Positions 46,136 to 54,552 of a stretch of 64,000 bases of DNA are shown here, in pieces. Source of the stretch: Vibrio sp. JPW-9-11-11 (GTDB lineage Bacteria > Pseudomonadota > Gammaproteobacteria > Enterobacterales > Vibrionaceae); NCBI RefSeq assembly GCF_013369335.1, contig NZ_SZQJ01000003.1:62001-126000 (forward strand), in the 5' to 3' direction. Positions within the stretch are counted from its first letter, which is position 1; every line of letters begins with the position of its first letter. The notes under the pieces are model-generated. The model saw only the letters and a list, made by a program, of their open reading frames with translations, had not been told where the DNA came from and did not search any database. Made by a program: the position numbers and the translations under genes.

Positions 46136-46762
46136 TTATTGGCTATTATTTGCTGCGTGCTTATAGATGCACAGCATATCAAGATGGTTAGCGGTCAGTC
46201 GCTGCATCATCAGCTCATCTTGAGTTCGAGTCGCTTGGATGAACAATGAGTAGAAGATACCGTGGAACAAGGTCGCAAGTTCAGCAGGATCATGTTGATC
46301 GCACACTTCACCACGTTCCATTGCCTTGGCGAACATATTTTGCACTAACAACTGATTTGTACGGTTGGTTGAAACAAACAGCGGCCACACTTCGTCACGA
46401 GTTGATGCACTCCATTCGAACCACACTTTAAGCCAATGACAGTCGTTGAGAACCAGTTCTACCATCGCTGATGTGAGATTTTTCAGGTTATCTTTCGCGT
46501 GAAGGTCGAGGTCGATAGTGTCAGAGAGAAAGTTTGAAAACTGACGTACGACATAGTTAAGTACTTCATCAACCAAATCTTCACGAGTGGGGAAGTAGTT
46601 AAACACCGTTGCCACAGAAACTTGTGCAATTTCTGCGATATCAGCGTGTCCACCACGTCCGATGCCACGACGAGCGAACACCTCTAAAGAGATGTCCATC
46701 AGCTGTTGCTTACGTTTTTGCGGAGATAGACGCGTGCGCGGTCTTTTCGCTATAGAGTCCAT
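46136..46762 (-). CDS. luxR: LuxR/HapR/SmcR-family quorum-sensing master regulator (TetR fold)
   Basis: High-cell-density master regulator of Vibrio quorum sensing, controlling, in related species, bioluminescence, proteases, biofilm, type III and VI secretion and competence. From ATG 46762 the 208-aa product starts MDSIAKRPRTRLSPQKRKQQ; the TetR helix-turn-helix (about 18-65) contains RRGIGRGGHADIAEIAQVSVATVFNYFPTRE, matching HapR/SmcR/LuxR almost residue for residue, and the ligand domain retains CHWLKVWFEWSASTRDEVWPLF. An upstream start (46780) adds MARKLT and overlaps the Qrr site. Names differ by species (luxR, hapR, opaR, smcR, vcpR). Position next to lpd is the usual one in the harveyi-type vibrios. 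The C-terminal 40 residues are the most divergent part. Confidence 0.95.
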   Translation of the reverse strand: MDSIAKRPRTRLSPQKRKQQLMDISLEVFARRGIGRGGHADIAEIAQVSVATVFNYFPTREDLVDEVLNYVVRQFSNFLSDTIDLDLHAKDNLKNLTSAMVELVLNDCHWLKVWFEWSASTRDEVWPLFVSTNRTNQLLVQNMFAKAMERGEVCDQHDPAELATLFHGIFYSLFIQATRTQDELMMQRLTANHLDMLCIYKHAANNSQ

Positions 46763-46771
46763 AGTTAATTT

Positions 46772-46794
46772 CCTTGCCAATTGAGTTGTTTGTA
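46772..46794 (-). promoter_or_regulatory. Qrr small-RNA pairing site in luxR leader
   Basis: The leader mRNA reads TACAAACAACTCAATTGGCAAGG just before the start codon and includes the ribosome-binding AAGG. From memory the conserved Qrr core is CCUAGCCAACUGACGUUGUU; its complement matches this stretch at about 20 of 24 positions with one base gap. Pairing would cover the ribosome-binding site and block translation at low cell density, as known for hapR and luxR. Confidence 0.75.
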
Positions 46795-47075
46795 TTTATT
46801 GGGCTTTGCCCTAATTAGTATTTTATAAATTGCTTGACGCTCTATGAGTGTAATGGTGCATATCAAGAAGGTCAACGCTTTACGGCTATTTTATAATCAG
46901 AATTGTTAATATGGTATGAAACTAAGCGATCTTTTGCGCCCTTCAATTCGGATTATTTTTAGGCAAACGTTTTTCTCAACGCTGTGGGATGGTAGACTGT
47001 GCGCCTCAAATATCAGACAGGTGTTGAGTAGTTACCTAAAAGCTCAATACGGCCAACGCAGAAAATGAGATCAGT
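46795..47075. other. Divergent luxR / hpt intergenic region
   Basis: The gap between the luxR-type start (46762) and hpt (47076) is 313 bp. Beyond the Qrr site it holds a small GGGC/GCCC hairpin in the luxR leader (GGGCAAAGCCC on the minus strand, near 46801-46811) and AT-rich sequence (TTTATAAAAT on the minus strand) where luxR promoter and LuxR autoregulatory sites are expected. I do not see a convincing full palindrome for the LuxR-family consensus. Confidence 0.4.
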
Positions 47076-47606
47076 ATGAAACATACAGTAGAAGTCATGA
47101 TTTCTGAGCAAGAAGTTCAGGATCGAGTACGTGAATTAGGCAAACAAATCACTCAACACTATCAAGGCAGTGAAGACCTAGTCTTAGTGGGCTTGTTACG
47201 TGGCTCATTCGTTTTTATGGCCGATTTAGCACGTAATATCGAGCTGACTCATCAGGTGGACTTTATGACCGCATCTAGCTACGGCAATACGATGGAAAGT
47301 TCGCGTGATGTACGTATCTTGAAAGACTTGGACGATGACATTAAAGGCAAAGACGTTCTGATTGTCGAAGATATTATCGATACAGGTAACACACTCAACA
47401 AGATCAAAGAGATCCTCTCATTACGTGAGCCTAAATCGATCGCGATTTGTACCTTGCTGGATAAACCAACCCGTCGCGAAGTCCAGGTACCAGTAGAGTG
47501 GATTGGTTTTGAAATTCCAGACGAGTTCGTGGTCGGTGTGGGTATCGACTATGCGCAAAAATATCGTCACTTACCTTTTATCGGTAAAGTCGTCCCGCAA
47601 GAGTAA
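47076..47606 (+). CDS. hpt: Hypoxanthine phosphoribosyltransferase Hpt
   Basis: Purine salvage enzyme converting hypoxanthine (and guanine) with PRPP to IMP/GMP. The 176-aa type I phosphoribosyltransferase has the PRPP loop [14 protein letters not shown] (about 94-107), the [15 protein letters not shown] segment (about 39-53) and [19 protein letters not shown] near the C-terminus. Length is typical (E. coli 178 aa). It is convergent with the carbonic anhydrase gene can, the hpt-can pair also found in E. coli. Confidence 0.96.
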   Translation: MKHTVEVMISEQEVQDRVRELGKQITQHYQGSEDLVLVGLLRGSFVFMADLARNIELTHQVDFMTASSYGNTMESSRDVRILKDLDDDIKGKDVLIVEDIIDTGNTLNKIKEILSLREPKSIAICTLLDKPTRREVQVPVEWIGFEIPDEFVVGVGIDYAQKYRHLPFIGKVVPQE

Positions 47607-47627
47607 TTCGCGCTACAAAGAAGCCAC

Positions 47628-47653
47628 AACGCCCGCAAAAGCGGGCGTTTTTT
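47628..47653 (+). terminator. Bidirectional terminator hpt/can
   Basis: AACGCCCGC, AAAA, GCGGGCGTT then T's (47628-47653); the 9-bp GC-rich stem sits midway between the convergent hpt and can genes. Confidence 0.88.
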
Positions 47654-47663
47654 ATATCACGAG

Positions 47664-48332
47664 TTAGCGACAAAGCAACTTGTGTTGACGATTGAGAATC
47701 GTCTCCATTGCTTTATGGTAGGAAGTCTCGACCGAGGCTCTAGAGTTGGATCGCACACCTAAGTACTGTAACTTGCCATCTGCGATTCCATAAACGACGC
47801 CGTGGATCTCGACGTCTTGGCCACGCTCCCAAGCGTTTTGCATTATGGTGGAATTACCCAGATTATAAACTTGCTCCGCCACATTGATTTCGCCCAACTT
47901 GTCGGCGCGATCTTGGGCCGTCATTTGGTCGAGGTAATCTCTATGCTTGAAGTAAATATCACGAATGTGCAGCAGCCAATTATTGATTAAACCTAGTTGC
48001 GGATTATCAATAGCGGCATTCACACCACCACAGCCGTAATGGCCACAGACGATCACATGTTTTACCTTAAGCACATCGACGGCGTATTGAACTACCGATA
48101 AGCAGTTCAAATCGGTATGAATCACTTGGTTAGCCACGTTGCGATGTACAAACAGTTCGCCCGAATAGAGTCCAGTCAGTCGCTCAGCGGGAACACGGCT
48201 ATCTGAACAGCCAATCCATAAAAATTCAGGGCTTTGTCCCTCTTCTAACTTGGTAAAATATTCAGGACGATCCGCAGTAATGGATTGAGACCACTTAGAG
48301 TTATTCTCAAACAGCTGTTTTATTTCCGGCAT
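47664..48332 (-). CDS. can: Beta-class carbonic anhydrase Can
   Basis: Zinc enzyme interconverting CO2 and bicarbonate, supplying bicarbonate for carboxylations. The 222-aa product has the zinc/active-site residues Cys42 and Asp44 in [10 protein letters not shown] and His98, Cys101 in CGHYGCGGV, the same numbering as E. coli Can (220 aa). Complete, cytoplasmic. Divergent from a SulP anion transporter gene, a neighbour that suggests joint bicarbonate handling. Confidence 0.96.
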   Translation of the reverse strand: MPEIKQLFENNSKWSQSITADRPEYFTKLEEGQSPEFLWIGCSDSRVPAERLTGLYSGELFVHRNVANQVIHTDLNCLSVVQYAVDVLKVKHVIVCGHYGCGGVNAAIDNPQLGLINNWLLHIRDIYFKHRDYLDQMTAQDRADKLGEINVAEQVYNLGNSTIMQNAWERGQDVEIHGVVYGIADGKLQYLGVRSNSRASVETSYHKAMETILNRQHKLLCR

Positions 48333-48722
48333 CTTAGTAGTAACCCTTAAAAAATCCTTGCACCACTATACACAATGTTACAATTTCCTTCCTGCTAAAA
48401 GTGGTCAAACAGGTACTCATCTGACGTGTTTGAGGATGAAAAATCATAAACTTAGCTGCTATCCTAACTATTGGTTATATCGGGCATAGATGAAATGGGT
48501 TTAACCCTTATCGCCAACGAGTAACATTTGATAAGCTAGGTAATTTAGCGATATTTAGCAGCAATTTGATTACATTTTTGTCATTTTGCCTACAAACTTT
48601 AGGGTTATTTTCCTCCATCATGGCAGAGAGAACAACCCATAATCCAAGATGTTGGTTTTGTCTCTATGCGTATCGGTGGTGGGTGTACAGTTTTCACTGA
48701 TGATTACGTGTTGGGACAAAAC
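48333..48722. other. can / SulP divergent intergenic region
   Basis: This 390-bp gap shows no gene on either strand. It contains an inverted repeat TCAAACAGGT (48405-48414) / ACGTGTTTGA (48424-48433) with one mismatch and a 9-nt centre, which could be an operator, and AT-rich sequence around 48530-48620. No clear promoter hexamers were assigned. Confidence 0.45.
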
Positions 48723-50396
48723 ATGAAATGGAGTACAGTCGTGTTTGCGAGTCGTTTTGCAGATGTCAATCTGAAAGGAGATGCGTTTGGTGGTGTCACC
48801 ACAGCGATTATTTCGTTACCCCTTGCGTTAGCTTTTGGTGTCGCTTCGGGGGCGGGCGCTGAAGCCGGTCTATGGGGCGCGATTATGGTCGGCTTGTTTG
48901 CCGCGCTATTTGGTGGCTCGAATACTTTGATATCAGAGCCCACCGGTCCGATGACGGTGATCATGACCGCAGTGTTGACGGGGATGATGGCTAAGTATCC
49001 CGAAACAGGCATGGCCATGACCTTTACCGTGGTGATGATGGCCGGCGCCTTCCAGATTTTACTCGGGACACTCAAGCTGGGTAAGTATGTCACCTTAATG
49101 CCGTATAGCGTAGTTTCAGGCTTTATGTCGGGGATTGGTGTTATTCTAATTATCCTTCAGATTTCCCCCTTATTAGGCCAAGCCGCGCCTCCCGGTGGTG
49201 TGACCGGAACCTTGTCGGCCATACCTGACATCATCAGTAATATGAAGTTTAGTGAGCTGTTTCTGGGTTTGCTGACTCTGGGAATCCTGTTCTTCTTCCC
49301 CAAGACATACCGCAAATATGTTCCTGCCCAATTAGTTGCGTTGGTTACGGTAACGTTATTGTCGATGATGCTGTTCGAGACTGACGCGATTCGTCGAATT
49401 GGTGAGATCCCTGCTGGTTTACCTTCATTCGTGATCCCACACTTTGAAAGTGCGGTTTTTACTGAAATGGTAATAGATTCCTTGGTATTGGGCACGTTAG
49501 GCTGTATCGATACCTTACTTACCGCTGTGATTGGTGATTCGCTAACGCGTAAAGAGCACGACTCAGATAAAGAACTGCGTGGTCAAGGGTTAGCCAACAT
49601 GATTTCAGGTCTATTTGGCGCGCTACCCGGAGCCGGGGCAACCATGGGCACTGTGACCAACATTCAAGTCGGTGCACGCTCACCACTCTCCGGCGTCATT
49701 CGCGCATTGATGCTTGCTTTGGTGGTATTGGTCGCGGGAGGGCTGACTGAGCCAATTCCGATGGCAGTCTTGGCGGGTATCGCCGTGTATGTCGGCTTTA
49801 ACATTCTTGACTGGAGCTTTATCCAGCGCGCCCATCGTGTCAGCTTTTCTGGTATGGCAATCATGTACGGCGTAATGTTACTGACCGTGTTTGTTGACTT
49901 GATTGCCGCAGTGGGACTTGGGGTGTTCATCTCTAACATCATCATCATTGAGCGCCTGAGCCGCGAGCAAGCCCGCCAAGTTAAGGCGATCAGTGATGCT
50001 GATGACAACGATGTCCCCCTGACAGACAGCGAACGTGGTTTGCTCGATAAAGCTAATGGCAAAGTCCTATTTTTCTATCTTTCTGGGCCGATGATCTTCA
50101 GTGTATCGAAAGCGATTTCACGCCAACACACCACGATCTCCGACTACGAGGTGATGATCCTTGATCTAACTGATGTACCAATGATCGATGTGACCGTCGG
50201 CCTTGCTCTCGAGAACGCGATTAAAGATGCCCTAGACGCCCAGTGTCAGGTTTACCTGTTGTGTCCCAATGAGAAAACGCGTCAGCAATTAGAGAAGTTC
50301 CACGTGCTTGACCTTATCGCAGAACACAATTGCTTTAAGTTCCGCTACGAAGCTCTGAATGCGGCAGTCAAACACGTTAATGGTGATGAGCAGTAG
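48723..50396 (+). CDS. SulP-family inorganic anion transporter with STAS domain
   Basis: Predicted Na+- or H+-coupled anion transporter; SulP members carry sulfate, bicarbonate or dicarboxylates. The product (557 aa from ATG 48723) has about 10-12 membrane segments (about 35-430), SulP features such as ISLPLALAFGVASG and GLANMISGLFGALPGAGATMGT, and a C-terminal STAS domain (about 450-550; VMILDLTDVPMIDVTVGLALENAI). Start uncertain: ATG 48666 gives 576 aa with no ribosome-binding site, and GTG 48741 has a good GGAG seven bases upstream. Its divergent partner is carbonic anhydrase, so bicarbonate is a reasonable but unproved substrate. Confidence 0.88.
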   Translation: MKWSTVVFASRFADVNLKGDAFGGVTTAIISLPLALAFGVASGAGAEAGLWGAIMVGLFAALFGGSNTLISEPTGPMTVIMTAVLTGMMAKYPETGMAMTFTVVMMAGAFQILLGTLKLGKYVTLMPYSVVSGFMSGIGVILIILQISPLLGQAAPPGGVTGTLSAIPDIISNMKFSELFLGLLTLGILFFFPKTYRKYVPAQLVALVTVTLLSMMLFETDAIRRIGEIPAGLPSFVIPHFESAVFTEMVIDSLVLGTLGCIDTLLTAVIGDSLTRKEHDSDKELRGQGLANMISGLFGALPGAGATMGTVTNIQVGARSPLSGVIRALMLALVVLVAGGLTEPIPMAVLAGIAVYVGFNILDWSFIQRAHRVSFSGMAIMYGVMLLTVFVDLIAAVGLGVFISNIIIIERLSREQARQVKAISDADDNDVPLTDSERGLLDKANGKVLFFYLSGPMIFSVSKAISRQHTTISDYEVMILDLTDVPMIDVTVGLALENAIKDALDAQCQVYLLCPNEKTRQQLEKFHVLDLIAEHNCFKFRYEALNAAVKHVNGDEQ

Positions 50397-50426
50397 ACTT
50401 ATGTGATTTAACCTCAGATAAGGTAC

Positions 50427-50464
50427 AAAAGCGCTTTGGTTGGTCAGATCAAGGCGCTTTTTTT
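50427..50464 (+). terminator. Rho-independent terminator after SulP gene
   Basis: AAAAGCGCTTTG (50427-50438) pairs with CAAGGCGCTTTT (50450-50461) with one G-U, followed by more T. It lies 30 bp past the SulP stop and before yadG. Confidence 0.8.
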
Positions 50465-50578
50465 GTTTGCTCAATAACGGCATTTATTATTTCCAAAATA
50501 TTCGAAAGGTTTAATTGTAATCATCGTTTCTCAACGATAAACTGAACAGCGTTTTAGTGGGATCAATGGCAAGAATCT

Positions 50579-51496
50579 ATGTATGCGTTAGAAATTGAAC
50601 AGCTGAGAAAAACCTATGCAGGTGGCTTTGAAGCGTTGAAGGGGATCAGCCTCAATGTGGAGAAAGGGGACTTTTATGCTCTACTTGGCCCTAATGGTGC
50701 CGGTAAGTCGACCACGATCGGTGTGATTTCATCACTGGTCAACAAGACCTCGGGGAAAGTGAAAGTATTTGGCTATGACATCGATAGCGACCTTGAACTC
50801 GCCAAGCAAAATTTAGGGTTGGTCCCGCAAGAGTTTAACTTCAATCAGTTTGAGACTGTGGAGCAAATCGTTTTACAGCAAGCGGGCTATTATGGCGTGC
50901 CGAAAGCCGTTGCGAAAGAGCGAGCGAAAAAGTACTTAACTAAGCTCGATCTGTGGCAAAAGCGTGATGAACGTTCGCGCAATCTGTCGGGTGGTATGAA
51001 GCGTCGTTTGATGATTGCTCGTGCACTCATGCATGAACCACAATTGCTGATCCTGGATGAGCCGACGGCTGGGGTCGATATCGAGTTGCGCCGCTCAATG
51101 TGGGCGTTTCTCAAAGAGATTAACTCTGAGTTAGGCATCACGATTATTCTCACCACCCATTATCTTGAAGAAGCGGAAATGTTGTGTCGCAATATCGGCA
51201 TTATCAATAAAGGTGAGCTGATCGAAAACACCACGATGAAGAGCCTACTGAGTAAGCTGCAAGTCGAAACCTTTATTCTCGATTTAGAAGAAGGGGCGCC
51301 AGAGCCCAAGCTTGATGGTGTAATCAAACAGCAATTGGTTGCGGGATCGCTTGAAATCGAGATTGAGAAAACCCAAGGGCTGAACGATATTTTTGCCCAG
51401 TTGTCTGCGCAAGGCATCAAGGTGCTATCGATGCGCAATAAAGCCAACCGCCTTGAAGAGTTGTTTGTCAGTATTGTTCGTGAAGGGGATAAATAA
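50579..51496 (+). CDS. yadG: ABC transporter ATP-binding protein (YadG-like)
   Basis: ATPase of an ABC-2 type exporter of unknown substrate. The 305-aa product has Walker A LLGPNGAGKSTTIG (about 35-48), the Q-loop, signature LSGGMKRRLMIARAL (about 138-152), Walker B LLILDEPTAG (about 158-167) and the switch His in TTHYLEEAE, followed by a C-terminal extension common to this subclass. It matches E. coli YadG, which also lies near hpt-can. The partner permease starts 1 bp after its stop. Substrate cannot be told from sequence. Confidence 0.9.
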   Translation: MYALEIEQLRKTYAGGFEALKGISLNVEKGDFYALLGPNGAGKSTTIGVISSLVNKTSGKVKVFGYDIDSDLELAKQNLGLVPQEFNFNQFETVEQIVLQQAGYYGVPKAVAKERAKKYLTKLDLWQKRDERSRNLSGGMKRRLMIARALMHEPQLLILDEPTAGVDIELRRSMWAFLKEINSELGITIILTTHYLEEAEMLCRNIGIINKGELIENTTMKSLLSKLQVETFILDLEEGAPEPKLDGVIKQQLVAGSLEIEIEKTQGLNDIFAQLSAQGIKVLSMRNKANRLEELFVSIVREGDK

Positions 51497-51497
51497 T

Positions 51498-52268
51498 ATG
51501 TATCGTCTCTATTGGGTTGCGTTTCGCAGCCTGCTAGGTAAAGAGATCAATCGCTTTACCCGAATTTGGGTGCAAACTTTGGTGCCGCCAGCGATCACCA
51601 TGACGCTTTACTTCATCATCTTTGGCAACCTGATTGGATCGCGCATCGGTCAGATGAACGGTTTTAGCTACATGGAGTATATTGTGCCGGGGTTGATTAT
51701 GATGTCGGTGATCACCAACTCCTATTCGAATGTCGCGTCCTCGTTTTTCAGTGCCAAGCTACAAAAGAACATTGAAGAGCTACTGGTTGCGCCCGTGCCT
51801 AACTACGTGATTATTGCGGGCTATGTGATGGGGGGAGTGACGCGTGGCTTATTGGTCGGCGCGATTGTAACTTGTGTTTCATTGCTGTTTGTCGATCTAC
51901 AGGTTGAACACTGGGGAATCATTGTCGCCACTGTCTTTATGACGTCGGTTGTCTTTGCCCTAGGCGGTTTGATCAATGCGGTTTACGCCAAAACCTTTGA
52001 CGATATCTCGATTATTCCGACTTTCGTGTTAACCCCACTGACTTATTTGGGTGGCGTATTCTACTCGATCAGTCTGCTGCCAGAGTTTTGGCAAGGAGTG
52101 TCGAAAATCAACCCGATTGTCTATATGGTCAATGCATTCCGCTATGGTTTCTTGGGCGTATCGGATGTGGGGATTGTGACTTCGTTTGGCGTGCTGAGCA
52201 TATTTGTTATCGCGCTTTATGCCGTTGCCCATTACTTGGTGACGAAAGGGATTGGTCTAAGAAGCTAA
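51498..52268 (+). CDS. yadH: ABC-2 type transporter permease (YadH-like)
   Basis: Membrane partner of YadG. From ATG 51498 the product is 256 aa with about six hydrophobic segments and the ABC-2 signature region (PTFVLTPLTYLGGVFYSISLLPEFWQ, about 175-200). A reading from 51393 overlaps the ATPase gene by about 100 bases out of frame and starts with non-membrane sequence, so it is rejected. Length matches E. coli YadH (256 aa). Convergent with panC. Confidence 0.92.
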   Translation: MYRLYWVAFRSLLGKEINRFTRIWVQTLVPPAITMTLYFIIFGNLIGSRIGQMNGFSYMEYIVPGLIMMSVITNSYSNVASSFFSAKLQKNIEELLVAPVPNYVIIAGYVMGGVTRGLLVGAIVTCVSLLFVDLQVEHWGIIVATVFMTSVVFALGGLINAVYAKTFDDISIIPTFVLTPLTYLGGVFYSISLLPEFWQGVSKINPIVYMVNAFRYGFLGVSDVGIVTSFGVLSIFVIALYAVAHYLVTKGIGLRS

Positions 52269-52291
52269 TCGTTTTACTCTTGCTATCAATA

Positions 52292-52325
52292 AAAAGGCTT
52301 GGTGTATTGCACCAAGCCTTTTTTG
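52292..52325 (+). terminator. Bidirectional terminator yadH/panC
   Basis: AAAAAGGCTTGGTG (52292-52305) pairs with CACCAAGCCTTTTT (52311-52324) around 5 nt. The A-run and T-run make it usable from both strands between convergent yadH and panC. Confidence 0.9.
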
Positions 52326-52335
52326 TGTGTCGACC

Positions 52336-53238
52336 TTATTCCGCGCTTTCTGACGGCGTGGAATGAGGTTCGTCATCTTTGTTTTCGACCACTAAATCGA
52401 CCACCTGGTTGTCAATCAGACGCGCCTTGCCCAAAAACGCAGACATCAAGATGACCGCTTGAGTGGTTTCGGCGGTGATCGCGTGTAGTGTGCGAGCATC
52501 GCGGATAAAGATTTCATCAGGATGCAACCCCGCTGCACGCAGTTGGTCGCTGGCATCCTCAATAATCGAAGCATAGTCATCACGACCGCCGCGTATCGTG
52601 CTGCTGATCCAGCGCATGGTGCGTGCTAGAACCGGCGCACGTTGGCGTTCGTCGAGTGTCAGCAGACCATTACGTGAGCTCATCGCGAGTCCATCCATTT
52701 CACGTACTGTAGCCACTCCTATGATTTCGATGTCCATCGCCAAGTCTTCCACCATCTTGCGAATGACGGCCAATTGTTGGAAGTCCTTTTCTCCAAAACA
52801 GGCGATATCAGGCTGCACTATGTTGAACAGTTTTGTCACCACGGTGGCGACACCGCGGAAATGACCAGGCCTTGAAGCGCCTTCCAACATGCTTGATAAC
52901 CCAGGGACGTCCACCGAGGTTTGGTTTTCCACACCTTGTGGATAAATGATCTCTGGAGTTGGCGTAAAGACTAGCTCTACCGCCTCACTGCTCAGTTTAC
53001 TGAGGTCGTCTTCAAGCGTGCGAGGGTAGTTGTTGAGATCATCGGTGCGGTCAAACTGCATCGGGTTTACAAAAATGCTCACCACCACGATGTCTGCGTG
53101 TTCACGGGCTTTGCGTACTAAGGTGAGGTGACCTTCGTGCAAATTACCCATAGTGGGCACAAAAGCGATACTGCGTCCTTCGCGTTTATACTGTTTGATT
53201 TGCTCGCGCAGTGCGGCAATTTCAGCAAAAGTTTGCAT
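52336..53238 (-). CDS. panC: Pantothenate synthetase PanC
   Basis: Condenses pantoate and beta-alanine using ATP. The 300-aa nucleotidyltransferase-fold product has the HxGH motif in [13 protein letters not shown] (His34, His37), [20 protein letters not shown] (about 57-76), the [18 protein letters not shown] segment (near 150) and MSSRNGLL (near 188). Slightly longer than E. coli PanC (283 aa) through an acidic/polar tail ([21 protein letters not shown], last about 17 residues). Follows panB by 11 bp. E. coli has panD between these genes and yadH; none is present here. Confidence 0.96.
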   Translation of the reverse strand: MQTFAEIAALREQIKQYKREGRSIAFVPTMGNLHEGHLTLVRKAREHADIVVVSIFVNPMQFDRTDDLNNYPRTLEDDLSKLSSEAVELVFTPTPEIIYPQGVENQTSVDVPGLSSMLEGASRPGHFRGVATVVTKLFNIVQPDIACFGEKDFQQLAVIRKMVEDLAMDIEIIGVATVREMDGLAMSSRNGLLTLDERQRAPVLARTMRWISSTIRGGRDDYASIIEDASDQLRAAGLHPDEIFIRDARTLHAITAETTQAVILMSAFLGKARLIDNQVVDLVVENKDDEPHSTPSESAE

Positions 53239-53249
53239 GGCAGTGATCC

Positions 53250-54044
53250 TTAAGCGATGGTATGAGCGTCATCAGGGAATGCACCACTTTCAACGTCTTG
53301 CTTGTACTTAGCGACGGCTTGACGCATATCACCCGTTTCGGCCAAGAAGTTTTTCGAAAACCTTGGCATGTAGTTGGCAGCAATGCCAAACATATCGTGC
53401 ATCACTAAGATTTGTCCGTCAGTGACATTACCCGCGCCGATACCGATAACAGGCACATCACACACCTCAGTAATACGTGCCGCGAGTTCTTTAGGGACAC
53501 ATTCGAGCAAGATGATTTGCGCGCCCGCTTCTTGCAGTGCGAGAGCATCACGTACCATACGATCGGCTTTATCTTGTTCGCGCCCTTGAACTTTAAAGCC
53601 GCCAAAGATATTCACTGATTGTGGAGTGAGTCCTAGGTGAGCACAAACAGGAACTGCACGTTCTGTTAACATCTTCACTGTGTCGACTAACCAATCGCCA
53701 CCTTCAATTTTCACCATGTTCGCCCCTGCGCGCATCAGCGTTGCGGCATTTTCACACGCTTGCTCGGGTGTGGCGTAACTCATGAATGGCATATCGGCCA
53801 TCAATAAGCAGTTTGGGCTACCCGCGCGAACACAACGGGTGTGATAGGCGATATCGTCAACGGTCACGGGTAGTGTGTCACGAGTACCTTGCAACACCAT
53901 ACCCAGCGAGTCGCCGACAAGCAGAACTGGCATTTCTTGGCTTTCAAATAACTGAGCGAAACTCGCGTCATAAGCGGTTGAAGTCGCAAATTTACGACCT
54001 TCTTGCTTCCAAGTCATTAGGTCATTGATGGTAATTTTTTTCAT
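53250..54044 (-). CDS. panB: 3-methyl-2-oxobutanoate hydroxymethyltransferase PanB
   Basis: First committed step of pantothenate synthesis, adding a hydroxymethyl group from 5,10-methylene-THF to ketoisovalerate. The 264-aa TIM-barrel product has [11 protein letters not shown] (Asp metal ligand, about 43-53), the [10 protein letters not shown] segment (about 81-90), VKIEGGDW (about 112) and [15 protein letters not shown] (about 200-214). Length equals E. coli. Transcribed folK-panB-panC, with folK 22 bp upstream. Confidence 0.97.
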   Translation of the reverse strand: MKKITINDLMTWKQEGRKFATSTAYDASFAQLFESQEMPVLLVGDSLGMVLQGTRDTLPVTVDDIAYHTRCVRAGSPNCLLMADMPFMSYATPEQACENAATLMRAGANMVKIEGGDWLVDTVKMLTERAVPVCAHLGLTPQSVNIFGGFKVQGREQDKADRMVRDALALQEAGAQIILLECVPKELAARITEVCDVPVIGIGAGNVTDGQILVMHDMFGIAANYMPRFSKNFLAETGDMRQAVAKYKQDVESGAFPDDAHTIA

Positions 54045-54066
54045 GATTTATCCTTACAGGAGTTGG

Positions 54067-54552
54067 CTATGATTGCCAAATACGCAGACCGTTTTGTTCG
54101 ACGACTTTGAGTAAGTCTTCTAGTCTGGTCCCACATGGGAGGGTTAAATTTGGTGCGATCTCAGCAAGCGGGTAGAGCACAAATTCGCGCTCTTTCATTC
54201 CATAATGGGGAACGGTCAGTCGCTCGGAATCCATCACCTCATTGCCATAAAGAAGGATATCGAGATCTAGGGTTCTTGGGCCCCAACGCTCTTCCTTACG
54301 GACGCGCCCTTGCTCTAGCTCAATGGCTTGAGTGCAATCGAGTAGTTCAAGTGGCGTTAATTCTGTCTCGAGTTCAACCACGGCGTTAATATAATCGGGT
54401 TGATCTTGTGGCCCCATCGGTGTGCTGCTGTAGAGCGATGAGGCGCCAACAAACTCGGATTTGGGCAAGGCTTTTAGCGCATCGATAGCCGCGTTTGCTT
54501 GTGCGACGGGCGAGCTTAGATTGCTGCCCACAGCAATAAATACACGCATCAT
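54067..54552 (-). CDS. folK: 6-hydroxymethyl-dihydropterin pyrophosphokinase FolK (pcnB-linked copy)
   Basis: HPPK of folate synthesis; canonical copy. The 161-aa product has AVGSNLSSPVAQANAAIDALKAL at the start, and the RKEERWGPRTLDLDILLYGN block (about 82-101) with Arg and the Asp pair of DLDI that bind ATP-Mg, followed by VPHYGMKEREFVLYPLAEIAP. It matches E. coli FolK (159 aa) closely and keeps its position beside pcnB; its ATG overlaps the pcnB stop by 4 bp. It is a paralogue of the folB-linked gene at 12882-13370. Confidence 0.95.
   Translation of the reverse strand: MMRVFIAVGSNLSSPVAQANAAIDALKALPKSEFVGASSLYSSTPMGPQDQPDYINAVVELETELTPLELLDCTQAIELEQGRVRKEERWGPRTLDLDILLYGNEVMDSERLTVPHYGMKEREFVLYPLAEIAPNLTLPCGTRLEDLLKVVEQNGLRIWQS

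Noticed and set aside
46795..46900. LuxR-family autoregulatory operator upstream of the luxR-type gene
   Set aside because: AT-rich half-matches are present but no full palindrome near the TTATTGATAAATTTATCAATAA-type consensus that I could defend.
51393..51497. Extended start of the YadH permease
   Set aside because: It overlaps the ATPase gene out of frame and encodes sequence unlike any permease N-terminus; ATG 51498 right after the yadG stop fits E. coli YadH length.
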